A stretch of DNA of 64,000 nt, from contig NC_136000.1 in the NCBI RefSeq assembly GCF_048128805.1, forward strand, positions 16,548,354 through 16,612,353, in the 5' to 3' direction. The notes beneath the pieces are model-generated. The model was not told the DNA's origin and ran no database searches. It saw nothing but the letters and a program-made list of their open reading frames with translations. The stretch comes from Centroberyx gerrardi (Eukaryota > Chordata > Actinopteri > Beryciformes > Berycidae). The translations under genes were made by a program, and so were the position numbers. Positions 50,499-60,867 of this stretch are shown in pieces (within the stretch, counting starts at the first letter, position 1; the number at the start of each line of letters is the position of its first letter).

Positions 50499-51278
50499 GC
50501 TGAGTAATTTTGGCAACAATTCGTGTACTAGTAGGTTATTAAGTTAAGCTACTTGTTGTGTTTAAAGAGCCTTCCCAACCCGCTAACTTAGCTAGTATGC
50601 ATGGTTTGTGTAGTGGTATCCATGGTAACTGACTCTGACTGTGGTGTCTTCATCATCACCTCCCGTCAGCTCCCGCTAATCGTCGCTAGAGGGCGTGCTG
50701 ATACAGTCCAAAAATAGCCTGAATGCCACTGTTTACAGCTAGTGTGTGTCATGTCTGCTCATTCTGCTTCCCACGTAAATTCTGTGTCCAGTCATGAATG
50801 GATTTTGAACCATATACAGTGCTACATTATCTTAAAAACACAGTGCTTTTGTTTTTTATTCACACACTCACCCATGTGCACACTCCCACACACACAGGAC
50901 TCATAACTGTCATCATTGCTATCATCGTCACCATCATTATCATCATCACCATCATCAAAGGGAAAACCAACGGTGGTTTCTGTTGCTCTTTTTTTTTTTA
51001 ATTAAGAGTAAAATGACACAATATACATTTTCAAAGTTTAACATTGGATTCAGAGAACTCCAGAAACCATGCAGCTTCAAATCACATGCATTATCCTTCA
51101 CAGTTCCTTTTAAAAATCATATTGTCTGCTCAAGTATATTGACTCCTTTTCAATATGTTATTAAATTCCCTCTGTGGGCTCTTGGCAACCGCTGGCATCT
51201 GGACTCAGAGTCTATCTCTCTGTCCATGTTCCTCTCTCTCTTTCTCTGTCTGGATTTCTTTCTCTCTGTCTGTCTGTG
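50499..51278. other. Short interval between cfap161 start and cers3 stop
   Basis: 780 bp holding the cfap161 promoter (X-box at 50616-50629), an ATC/CA-rich low-complexity patch near 50866-50957, and the cers3 3' UTR. A possible ATTAAA polyadenylation hexamer for cers3 lies at 50997-51002 on the minus strand, about 280 bases past its stop. No other gene is seen. Confidence 0.65.
50616..50629. promoter_or_regulatory. cfap161: RFX X-box in the cfap161 promoter
   Basis: The 14-mer GTATCCATGGTAAC (GTTACCATGGATAC on the gene's strand) fits the RFX X-box, two inverted half-sites GTNRCC/RGYAAC with a 2-base spacer. It is 118 bp upstream of the ATG of a ciliary gene, where RFX2/3 sites normally act. 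The motif match is seen in the sequence; binding is inferred. Confidence 0.75.
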
Positions 51279-51398
51279 TCAGTGCCCGTTGGCCCGGCCT
51301 CTGGCTCCTGAGCCATTTCTGTGACTCAGTCTGTGCTTTCTCTCCTTTAGTGAGTCACTGTCATCCTCCTCCTCATCACTCCTGTCATCCCCTTCCAG
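51279..51398 (-). CDS. cers3: cers3 last coding exon: acidic tail
   Basis: 40 codons including TGA at 51279-51281. Encodes [20 protein letters not shown] and ends RGRANGH. The acidic serine-rich run and the ANGH ending resemble CERS2. It is short and was found from the acceptor ATTGCAG and the frame. Confidence 0.87.
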   Translation of the reverse strand: MEGDDRSDEEEDDSDSLKERKHRLSHRNGSGARGRANGH

Positions 51399-52649
51399 CT
51401 GCAATATGGAGATGAGCCACAGAGACGATGGAGAACCAAGGAGGAGAGATAGAAGAGAAAGAGACGGTGAGACAAAATCATGTAACTTGCAGAAGTGATT
51501 TTCTAGTTTCCATACATCCCCTTCCCCCGTTTACACACAGACACACATGGATACTGCTGTACAGCACCTTGCTGAAGACGAACTTGTAAAGCATTCGCAA
51601 TATAAGAACGGCCCAATAGAGGTGGAGTATCTGCAGAACCAGCAACATGGCGTTGAAGAAGTAGTAGCCAAAGAAGGGAGGGAACAGCTCTGTTGGGTAC
51701 ACCCATGTACAGTGGATCAGCCTGTTGAAGATATGCACACATGACTTTTTCACACATTTCACTGAGGCCATCATGCACCATGCATACTTCTGTTTTGCAA
51801 AACTCACCAGAAAGGCAAAATGACAAGTCTTGTCGCCGTAAAGAGAATTGTAAACACCACAAACATCGCGTTAGCAGTCCGCTGCCACTTGGCATAGTTG
51901 AATACCTTTGCACCCTGTGAGAGAATGAAGTAAAAACAGTGAAAAGAATCTGGTTGGATTCTTTGTTTTTTAAAGGAACAGTTCACCCAAACTTAAAAAT
52001 TCAGTCATTAAAGCTGCTGCTGGCAGGATTTCTAAATGGGCATTTTGTTTGAATTGAGCAACCAGGTGACCAGGTGCCACAAAGCAATGTTGCTGAGAAA
52101 AATATAGTATATAATGAAGTAAATATTGGACTTTTGGACCCATAGTGCAATCGTGTGGCTGCAAAACTTGGATTATGCTGCACAAGCTGTTTGGAGAAAT
52201 TTGATGGACATTTTATTTATTTTTGGGGGGCTGTAAAAAGATGGCTTTCTTAACTTAAATCGTTTTGGGAGAAGGTTGAGATGGAACTAGGGGGATAACT
52301 GTTTGGTTTTCGTACAAATTTAAATGGCGTTTTGACTGACATTCGAGTGAGTAGTTAATGACGTAGTAGTAGCACAGTGACAATGTAATGCCTCACATTT
52401 ATCACCTAACACCTGCACCAGCCTGTCACAATCAATCTTTGCATAAATTGGCATGTGTATGCGCTGATGTGAGAGCAGAACTGACCTCCAGCAGTATATC
52501 AGCGGAGTCATGAACTGCCATAACGAGGGTGCCAATACGGATGTAGTTTGAAGTCCAGGAGAAACCCAGAAGAGTCAGAGTGGCTATATGGTGAATCACC
52601 TGCTCTTTGAAGTCCTACACACATAACATATAAGCATGTATGCATCCAT

Positions 52650-52699
<50 letters not shown>

Positions 52700-53072
52700 C
52701 CAATTCAAATTGTTCTTGTGTGTTTATAATGTGATAGGTAAATAAAGGTTTCAAAATTGATATGGTATTTGAAAGATAATTATTATTAGTTACTAACTAT
52801 TATACCTTCTTTTTGTGCAAAACTAACATTTTGGTGGATCTGGAAACCTGTATGTTAACATACTGAGTAATGGATTTAAGGTTAAAGCATTTTGAAATGA
52901 AACTGTTTGTGTTTCTTTGAACAAGTGCAGTTCTTTGCACTCTATTTTATCTGCACACATACTGTCCCCTTACCTTCCTTTTCACATCAAATGTGAGGCT
53001 GAGGAGCAGAGAAAGGTAGAAGCCCATTTCCAAGAGGTAATACCAGTACTGAGACGGCAGCATGGACTACAT

Positions 53073-53115
<43 letters not shown>

Positions 53116-55869
53116 ATGACGAGATGGTTTACTTATACTATACTATATATTGTAATATTGTTCAAGGCATCTTTATAGCCAAACTAATTGGGGTAACGCT
53201 CACCTGTTTAGGGAAGCCTGCCCAAACCTCTCTCAGATTATAAAACCAAGGCTTCTAAATCCAGCAGCAACAGAGAAGAAGAGGAGTGTGAGGGGGTTGG
53301 AGAATATGCTTGAAAGCAGCGCCAAGGGTAAAACGAGCTCATACATGTTTGCCTGCGATGTCAACTGCCAGTGTGTGAGAAAAACCCTGAAGCACAGAGA
53401 GATGCAGAGAAAGAGGAAGAGAGACATGATAGTGGTATACCCAAATAGTAAGAGAGAGGGAGAGAGAGAGAGAGAGAGAGAAAGAAAGGTCCCACAGCAC
53501 CAAAGCAAAATATTCAAGCAATGGAAAAACTGTCTGACACGAGAAAGAAACATGCCAAATAATTCCTGTGCTAAAACTGGGAAAAGAAATACCCAGAAAT
53601 ACTCACATCATAGAGAGCTATGACTCCGCCGACAAATGCAAACAAGTAGAACACACATCTCCAACTGTTGACAGGCAAGAACATCATAATGTCGCACATC
53701 TACACAAACACACACGCACATCTGTGTACAAACAGACACACACACACACACCTGGCCTCACAGAACCTCTTGCGAAGCCCTGGCCGCTCCTGGTTCCTCC
53801 TCCTCCTGAACCAGACTTGAACTCTCCTTTCTGGCCAACTGGTCTTCTTACAGAGAGACCTCACATCAGCCTGGGACACGAGGGAAAGGATCCACATGTT
53901 ACACTCTTTCCACCCTAAAATGCACTCTGTGGAGCCAAGTTACACACCAAGCACCGATTTCGGCTCCCCGGTGAGACAAATTTGATACAAAGTAATAACA
54001 TATTTTCACTTGACTAAATATTTGTGTACAGAAAGAGAACTTTGTAAGAAGCCATGGGACTCTGTATAAGCTGAACTCATCTTTATTCTAACCGTAGGTG
54101 TCATGGACTTTCCAAGAAAGGTCGTGACATCTTTAGTTCAATAGAATATTTTGTTGTAATGCTTTGTTTTGATTTGAATTTCTAAGAAGAACTACAGGAG
54201 TCACTAGTGATGGATGGACTCGAAGCAGCAATTTGAAACGTTTCAAAACATTTGTGACACTGCCGTGTTGAACCTGTGCTTCGAGGCGCGTATCAAAGTG
54301 GACAAGTCACGTGATTGGACACTGGGGGGTCGACTCCAAAGTGAACCTGTGTCAAATGTATGGCAACTATTGATCTCGAATCAGTTGTCATAACTTAGGC
54401 TCATACTGACTGATTCAAGTTTGGGCTGATCCACAGTTAGTGATTTCAGGTTTCCTGCAGATCACCTGATGTGCCTTTCCCCTAATATTTACAGTAAAAG
54501 CAAATAAAAATGACTAAATGTTGTGGGTTTTCATGTAGGAGAGAGAGACAGAGAAACTTTCTGTGATATTCAGAGAGATTTAGTTGATTTGGAGAAATGG
54601 AGGGAGCAAGAAAGAGACCAAGGTCATAAACAATGACAAATTGTTTTCTTCAATAAAAATTCATAACACTCCCTCCCTCATCTAGCCCCAGTCACACAAA
54701 CACTCCCCATCACAGAATTTCCTATTCCATGCACTACTTTCATACACAAACGAATTTTACAGTATTAGTAAGTAAGCATATAAATGCCTTCTTATATATG
54801 TCTATGAAGTCTACAACATAAACATAAATATTGTAATTAATTGTAAATATAAGCTATACACATACTTTATTTACACAAATGATATAATGAAAATGATTAA
54901 AATACAACTATATGAAGGCCTACATATTCTACATAATTTCAGGTCTGTTTATTTCAGGATATTTTAGACTACTCTTAAATGAAAATATATGCAAGTAATA
55001 TATGCAAGTATGCAAATCGTTGAATCATTCTAGGTGTTTTTTTGGGGTCTTCCCGTTGCATTTACACGCATTTGACCAGCAGACGTCACCAGCGTGCGGC
55101 GTTTCGAGCGTTTCGAAACAGTGAAGCATTTTCCAAAGCAACTGGTTCAATTGGTTCAAAGCTTCAGAAAGCCTTGTTCCTCCCATCACTAGTAGTCACT
55201 GCACTTAGTATATAAAACAACTTCCCCTGACAGTATTCCCCTGTGAGGCTTAGGCATTGCTTTTTTACTTCTAATCATGTCACTGTGCTTTGTTCATCAC
55301 TACATGGTTGAAGTTTCCTCACTTGGAAGACAACTTCATTCTCGTCAATTCTCTATAATGTCACACCACATGCATTAGTGTATGACTGTTGCCAGTTTTG
55401 GGAGATGTGTGAGATTATGTGACTAGTAAATCACCTCTGTTTTTCGGGGAAGTGCCCCTTAACGTACCTGTGACGGGACTTGTGATTGGCTGCAGAAGTA
55501 GTTTTCTAGGGTGGGGTTGGGCTCTGCTGTGAGACGAACCCTATCCCTAATTCCCCAAACATCAGCCAGTGGTGTGGCCAGGTACCTGCAACAGCACACA
55601 AACTACGGGAAATAAGGAGAATGTATAGCTATGAGTCTGGTCATAATCACACATTGACACACACACACACGCACACACACACACACACATCCTCACCTCT
55701 CAAACAGGCATCTGACTAAAAGCAGGCAGAGGGCACAGGGCAGAGCAGCGTAGAGTTGAGAGGGTTTAGCATAGATCCGGTCTTCATGATCCTGTAGATC
55801 AGACCAGGAGATGTTCGCTGGCAGCCACAGACGCTCCCACCACAGCCAGTCACTGAGCGTCTCCAACAT
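51279..55869 (-). CDS. cers3: Ceramide synthase (CERS3/CERS2 type), complete
   Basis: Ceramide synthases are multi-pass ER enzymes that join a fatty acyl-CoA to sphinganine or sphingosine. CERS2 and CERS3 use very long acyl chains; CERS3 serves the skin barrier in mammals. Coding exons on the minus strand: 55697-55869, 55468-55585, 53752-53870, 53607-53664, 53204-53254, 52974-53066, 52486-52614, 51808-51914, 51568-51721, 51279-51398. They total 1122 bp and 373 residues (human CERS3 383) with all phases agreeing. Features are a glycosylation sequon at N19, a truncated homeobox ([17 protein letters not shown], near residues 110-130), and the Lag1/TLC domain with catalytic-motif residues His212-His213 and His239-Asp240. 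The acidic tail [13 protein letters not shown] is a likely casein kinase 2 target, and the protein ends [23 protein letters not shown] resembles CERS3, and human CERS3 shares 15q26.3 with IGF1R. CERS2-like is the alternative. Confidence 0.9.
51568..51721 (-). CDS. cers3: cers3 exon 9
   Basis: 154 bp, [20 protein letters not shown] to LYKFVFSK, the last membrane segments of the TLC domain. The donor is a weak GTGCTG, chosen because it restores the family join K|L. Confidence 0.88.
51808..51914 (-). CDS. cers3: cers3 exon 8
   Basis: 107 bp, [20 protein letters not shown] to RLVILPF, with the family signature AK.FNYA.W. The donor is GTGAGT; phase 2. Confidence 0.92.
51971..52366 (+). repeat. 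Dispersed fish repeat (AAAGGAACAGTTCACCC type) in cers3 intron
   Basis: Starts AAAGGAACAGTTCACCC, AAAAATTCAGTCATTAA and ends GAGTGAGTAGTTAATGAC, the two roughly inverted ends of a MITE-like repeat common in fish. The interior contains GTTTTGGGAGAAGGTTGAG, also seen in the copy near 3930. Confidence 0.6.
52486..52614 (-). CDS. cers3: cers3 exon 7: Lag1 motif
   Basis: 43 codons, [20 protein letters not shown] to [10 protein letters not shown]. Holds the two conserved histidines and the HD..D residues of the Lag1 motif required for catalysis. The donor is the less common GTCAGT. Confidence 0.94.
52652..52698 (+). repeat. (AC)23 microsatellite
   Basis: Uninterrupted AC repeat in cers3 intron 6, about 38 bp upstream of the exon 7 acceptor. 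Confidence 0.95.
52974..53066 (-). CDS. cers3: cers3 exon 6
   Basis: 31 codons, [20 protein letters not shown] to FDVKRK, the start of the Lag1/TLC domain. The acceptor GTAG lies just below a 38 bp GT repeat. The donor is GTAAGG. Confidence 0.92.
53075..53112 (+). repeat. (AC)19 microsatellite
   Basis: Uninterrupted AC repeat 9 bp upstream of the cers3 exon 6 acceptor. Confidence 0.95.
53204..53254 (-). CDS. cers3: cers3 exon 5 (51 bp)
   Basis: 17 codons, [17 protein letters not shown], a family signature (KPW.YD..EVW.GYP.Q). The acceptor is TTTAG and the donor GTGAGC. Confidence 0.91.
53607..53664 (-). CDS. cers3: cers3 exon 4
   Basis: 58 bp encoding [19 protein letters not shown], the second membrane segment. 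The acceptor is CAACAG and the donor GTGAGT. Confidence 0.9.
53752..53870 (-). CDS. cers3: cers3 exon 3: homeobox-like segment
   Basis: 119 bp encoding [20 protein letters not shown] and [19 protein letters not shown]. This is the truncated homeobox of CERS2-6, including the basic segment at its end. The donor runs into a GT repeat (CCAG then GTGTGTG). Confidence 0.93.
54205..55191. mobile_element. Non-autonomous hAT-like DNA transposon in cers3 intron
   Basis: The ends are inverted: the left begins TAGTGATGGATGG and the right ends CCTCCCATCACTA. The flanks are GGAGTCAC (54197-54204) and GTAGTCAC (55192-55199), an 8 bp target duplication with one mismatch, as hAT transposons make. The 987 bp interior has no long open frame, so it would depend on a transposase from elsewhere. 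It sits between cers3 exons 2 and 3. Confidence 0.7.
55468..55585 (-). CDS. cers3: cers3 exon 2
   Basis: 118 bp encoding [18 protein letters not shown] to SQVPSQ. The acceptor is GTTGCAG and the donor GTACGT. Corresponds to the linker before the homeobox. Confidence 0.91.
55660..55690 (+). repeat. CA repeat at cers3 exon 1 donor
   Basis: CA repeat with one CG interruption, starting within 10 bp of the donor at 55696. Confidence 0.9.
55697..55869 (-). CDS. cers3: cers3 first coding exon
   Basis: The ATG is at 55867-55869. Encodes [20 protein letters not shown] (N19 is a sequon) through the first membrane segment ending VRCLFE. One base before the ATG is a plausible acceptor (CCCAGCAG), so the leader is probably spliced from an upstream exon. 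The donor GTGAGG leads quickly into a GT repeat. Confidence 0.92.
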
Positions 55870-56449
55870 GCTGCTGGGAAACATGGAATATGCCAAGTGA
55901 AACATTCACTGACATACTGCAAAACATCATTGAGTTTCATATTCAGTTTCAACATCGTATTTTTTCTTAAAACAAATGTGAAATTCTGCTGACAACGGGG
56001 AGATAATTCCACTTGTTTCCGAGGCAGAATAAGGCAGATCACTCCACTGGTATCAAGGAAATGACACTTGATTCAAGAATAAATCTTGAAAGAACTTGAT
56101 TCGCATCAGAAACAGGTGAAATTATCCTCCCCCTCCAATTGGCAGATTTTTCACTTGCTTTTAAGAGAAATACAATTTTAAGACTCAAATGACTTGTTAA
56201 GATGGATATTTTTTGCAGTATATAGCATAAAACTATGTCAGCTGGCCAAATAGGCAAGTGGATTCAACCAATTTAATTAAGCCTCAGCCAACACAATTTT
56301 CAAAATAGAAAAGACTGAACACAGGCTGGTGCTCTGCTGAAGTGGCTTGTACACTTGACAGATTTACCAGTCACAGCCAAAGCCTACCACTATTTGGCTA
56401 GTACCAATTTCAAGCTGTGGTCACTACAATTTCCAATATTGAGATTATT

Positions 56450-56608
56450 ATTTTTATGGCATTTCTGCTTTATTGCATAGTACAGTGGAGAGAGACAGGG
56501 AAGAAGGAAGAGAGAGGGAGATGACGATGACGATGCCAGATTCAAACCCTGCTGGATGTCACGATTACATGGTACGTGCCTTAAACCACCGAGCCACCAG
56601 GACGCCCC
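56450..56608 (-). mobile_element. tRNA-derived SINE, minus orientation
   Basis: Read on the minus strand: GGGGCGTCCTGGTGGCTCGG, TGGTTTAAGGC (box A region), GGTTTGAATCTGGC (box B region), then CCTGTCTCTCTCCACTG and AATAAAGCAGAAATGCC. Same family as the copy at 46450. Confidence 0.7.
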
Positions 56609-58492
56609 GTTTCCCAATAATAAAACCCCAAATTTATGTCATGCCTGAGATTCTGACAGTACACTGTAAAAACTCATAGTGCAATTTAGTGAAATCAACT
56701 CATCTTTATCCATTAACACAATGTATATAGATGTGTTTGTCAATTTCAACTTAAAAGTGCTAGTTATGAGCTTCATGACTTAAAATCATGAGTTCACATC
56801 TTGTGACTTATAAATTATACTTCCCAGTATGCATTGCATTTGGTTTAACTCTCCAGAAACTCTTCCTTCTTCTGGTTTGAATGAAGTTACAGGAAAGAGA
56901 CTTGTTATGTATGTATGTTTGGTGAATCATAGGTCAATTTCTAATTACATTTTTTTTAATAAAAAAAACATGATAAAATCTACTATCTATCTTATCTATG
57001 TATCTGGGAATTCACAATCAAGTAAGTTTCTCTTTGATGCACATGGCAAGTACAATCCACTACAAGTAAGTGTATTGCAGCTGCATACTATATGCTGAGC
57101 TGTGTATTAATCATGTGATACAAGAGAAACTTAAACCTAACAAACCTTGTGAAAAAATAAATAACACTGGATTTCAGTTTATCAATTAATGCATTCAACT
57201 TGGAAACACGAATCAGCATGACTAGACATTTGTTGATTTAACTTATTGTCTTAAGTTCACTCAGTTAGCTTTTCTACATTAGAACAACTAACTAATGATC
57301 TTTGACCTAACTATTCAGTACTACTTCTGTCAACTCACAATTTTAAGGCAGCAAGGAAACTTATGTTTTTGAGTTGAACTGCCTTAATATTTTTTGCAGT
57401 GTAGAACTGTTATGTGAACATGCAGACATGACAGGGAGAGATTGATTTGGTGATAGAGAACAAGATGTCAAAGGGCAAGATAGATAAAGGGGGTGAGGAG
57501 TAATTGGAGGTAAAGATTAGAGAAGTAAAGTCCCTCCTTTTGTGGACTCTGCCCATAACAGACAGTGCAGATAAAGCAACAATTGTCAATTGTTCAATTG
57601 ACAATCCCAATGTGTAAAGTCAAGGGCGAGGTCTGTGTCTATGTCTAAATGGTGTAAACATAAAGAATGATAAATGTTTACATGTTGCTGTGAGGTCCTG
57701 TCTCACTCACCTGAGATATAATATCTCGTATTAGTGCGTCTCTAAACTCCTAAGATAGTAAACCAGCATGGGAAAACCAGCATACCTGCAGGCAGCGTTG
57801 CCTTTGGAATAGACAAGTTCCAACAGAAGAGAGGGGAAGCTGAGGCAGGAGGAGGGTACAGACAGTGTGTGACAAATGAAGCTCACTGAAATAACGTGAG
57901 AAACCCAAATAGTCTCAGCCATCTACCTGAACTTCACACTCAAAAACACATCCATATTTATAGAATCAAGAGGATGGAAGATAGATTACAAATGAGAACG
58001 TGAACACATGTCCAATCCATTTTATGCCTGTGAGAACACACACACACAAACACACATTAATTTATGCACATGCGCATGTACTCGCATGCACACACACAAA
58101 CACACACACACACACTCACCTTCAGTATGCCCAGCGTGGATAGTGCAGTGTGTCGTCCAGGGACCTGTCTGTGAGAAGCCAATCTGTGACCTGTACAGTC
58201 TATGTATAGACTGTACTGGTTCACACCAGGTAACAGTACTGTTAGATCCTATACCTTAGGCAAGAGTTCCAGCTATTGTGTAGCCATTCTTCAAAGAGTG
58301 TTCAAAGTCTTCAAAGTGTCAAAAGCAAAGAGGAAGGCAAATATTTGCTTATGCCCTCTAACACTTCCCCTAATCTACACAATGTACTGTATAGTATGTG
58401 AGGCAGCATGTGTTTTTGAGTATGCGTGTGTGTGATGGCTCACCTGGTTAGAGGGATTGGGCTCCTTTTCTCCCTCCCTATCACTCCCTCTT

Positions 58493-58515
58493 TCTCTCTC
58501 CCTCTCTCTCTCTCT

Positions 58516-58579
<64 letters not shown>
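58493..58579 (+). repeat. (CT)n microsatellite
   Basis: About 87 bp of CT with a few CC interruptions, in the presumed cers3 upstream region. Confidence 0.94.
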
Positions 58580-58583
<4 letters not shown>

Positions 58584-59616
58584 CTGACTGCTGCTGTGAT
58601 CACACCCTTGCAGTTCAGTCCTGTAAGGTCAGCTCAGCACTGAAAACCTAGGAGCATTTTGCATCAAAACAGCTGTATACGGATAGCTGCAGCGGTCATC
58701 TGAGCACTAGATTGTTTGCATACCCTCACCTGGAAGAATTCCCTTGGAATGCTGGGAAGCCCCCCACAAAGGCCCCATTCACTGCAGGGGCAGGAGAGGA
58801 GGGGCTAATACAGGTAATGGAAGAAGAGAAAAGGGAACGTTCACATACAAAGGGAGAGAGAGAGAGACTAGAGAGAGAGATAGTGTAACATCAGTCTGTG
58901 TAATTTGTTGCCTAGGTAATTAAGATAACAAATATCAATAGAAAGGACATGGCCATGACCAAATGAACTGCTTCCCCTCTCATAGTCAGTAAGAAAGATT
59001 CATGTGTAAATGCACAGTACAATGGCTTATATCTGTGAAGTTAGTGTGGAATTATCAATTGCTGAGATACTTTTTACTTTTGCAGGACTGCAGTGAAAAT
59101 GTAAGAACAATATAGAATTAAAGCAATACATCTCTAGGCATCCATATTTAAAATGTGGGACACAGAATAATTTGGTGATGTTCCACTATACACCAGAGGG
59201 GGGCAACAGAGTCAGCACAGTGCCAGTGTGGATCCTGACGCCATCTTCCTACCAGGATTACTAGTGAGATGTTTTACTGTTGTTGTTGGTGTCATGTTTA
59301 CTGCCAGTGAGGTCTGTTCTGAGAACTGATTAGGTGAGGTTATTCCCCATCATGACAACATGTTTCTGCTCACCACCGCTGAATAGAAGCACCTTTAGAC
59401 ATGTGTTGTATTTCTCACCTCTCAGACATTTGATATTGATCATTTCTTAATCTAAAATGCAATGAATATAATGGTACATCCAATTTCACCCTTCCTTTCC
59501 ATTATCCAAGCCCTTGTGGCACAGGTAACATGACTGAAATGTTCACCATCAAACAGGTTCACCCCATGACCTTGAGAGTTCACAAGGACAAACAGATTTC
59601 AAAAATGTGTAGTTAT

Positions 59617-59622
59617 TTTATT
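59617..59622 (-). terminator. ano2: Possible polyadenylation signal of ano2-like (AATAAA)
   Basis: Minus-strand AATAAA about 560 bases past the stop in an AT-rich stretch. It is a plausible end of the 3' UTR, but other hexamers could be used. Confidence 0.4.
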
Positions 59623-60181
59623 ATAATTTTGAGTATTTTTATATATCAAAACACTAAAAATAAATAGTAGATCTACAAGCATAACTCTTTTGATTGATAC
59701 TAGTTGTGCTGTATATAATTTCCATCTCCCTCTGGTCTACAAGGCAGCACTGCTGCATGTGTTTGACTGAGACTAACAGAGGATCAGTGGCTATTGAGCT
59801 GTGGCAATAACAAACCAACAAAAAACAACCAAAAAATAGTAGAAAGAGTCTTAGTTTCAATGGTAAATTTCTTTAGGCATGGCAAAGAGAGTTCCAGAGC
59901 ACTGCAGTGTAACTCTGAATTGTCCACCACTCCCCTTGTCCAGATCAACACTAAACCATTGAGCGGTATAAATGTCTCCATGAAGATTAAGAGGATAAAA
60001 AGAAGGTTCAGTTCGTCTGGATGGTCTCTTTATAGACCCCAAGTATTGTGTATGCAGATAGGGAGGCCCGAGGGAGGGGGGAGGCTCCAGGCACAAAGAA
60101 AGGTGAGGCTAATCTGGATAGTCCTCCCCCTTCCCCTCCCCCTCCCATCGTCTTTCCCTGTCTGTTGCTGTCTCCCTCTTC

Positions 60182-60867
60182 TCATACGTGAGTGTCACGC
60201 TTCAGTTCACTGCGGGACGGCGGGACGCGGTCTCCCAGCCTTGTAAAGCTGGTGGAATGGCTAGGCTTGGTGGTGCACTCCTCGGCCCCGGGGCCTCTCT
60301 GGCGGGCAGGCAAGGTGGAGCAGCGGCCTTTGGCCCTGGAGCGTGGCTGCTGGGGTGGAGGGCCTTTCAGCACAAACAGTTCACTGGGTGAGGGGGCTGT
60401 GGGCTGCGGGGACTCGGGGTGGGCAGGTGGGGACTGCGTGGGATGTGGGGATGTAGACGGTGTGTGCGGAGAAGAGAATGGGTTGGATGAGATTGACGAT
60501 GAAGGGCATAGTCGGGCAGGAGGAGTTAGTGTGGACATCTGCTGGAACTTGGTGAGGCTGGTGGAGTGGCTAGGGCGCGGCAGGCTGTAACAAACTTCAG
60601 CACCTCTCTGGCGGGAAGGTAGGGTGGAGCAGCGGGCCTTTGCTCTAGAGCCTGGCTCTCTGGGAGGAGGACCAATTAGTGAGAAGAGCCTGGCATCCGA
60701 TGTCTGGGACCTGATGTCTGCCTTGGAGCCCTTAAGACTCTGGGACGAGCCTCTCTTAGATGATAGATCCGGGCGTGCTGGGAGCTCGTAGTCTTCGTGG
60801 TACTCCTGTTTGGAGCCTGAGCGGGGCAGCTCTCTATCTTTAGCCGTGCTGGATGAGGGTTCCTCAT
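60182..60867 (-). CDS. ano2: ano2-like last coding exon: Ser/Pro-rich tail
   Basis: 686 bp ending in TGA at 60182-60184. It begins [20 protein letters not shown], is rich in Ser, Pro and Arg, contains two copies of an SRAK.RCSTLP.RQRG module, and ends SELKRDTHV. The reading frame is the one that joins the previous exon in phase 1; the ATG-initiated frame at 60867 is a shadow. Confidence 0.83.

Larger units (their letters stand above)
55870..60181. other. Region between cers3 start and ano2-like stop
   Basis: About 4.3 kb. It should contain the cers3 promoter and non-coding leader exon(s); a good donor AAG|GTGAGTG on the minus strand at 58120 is one candidate. It also holds a SINE at 56450-56608, a long CT repeat at 58493-58579 and the ano2-like 3' UTR above about 59600. 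No protein-coding exon is seen. Confidence 0.6.

Noticed and set aside
60192-60590. Plus-strand Gly-rich open frame of 132 codons
   Set aside because: Antisense of the last ano2-like coding exon.
60676-60867. Minus-strand frame beginning ATG at 60867
   Set aside because: Its ATG coincides with the acceptor of the last ano2-like exon, but the frame is one base off the spliced frame and has no homology.
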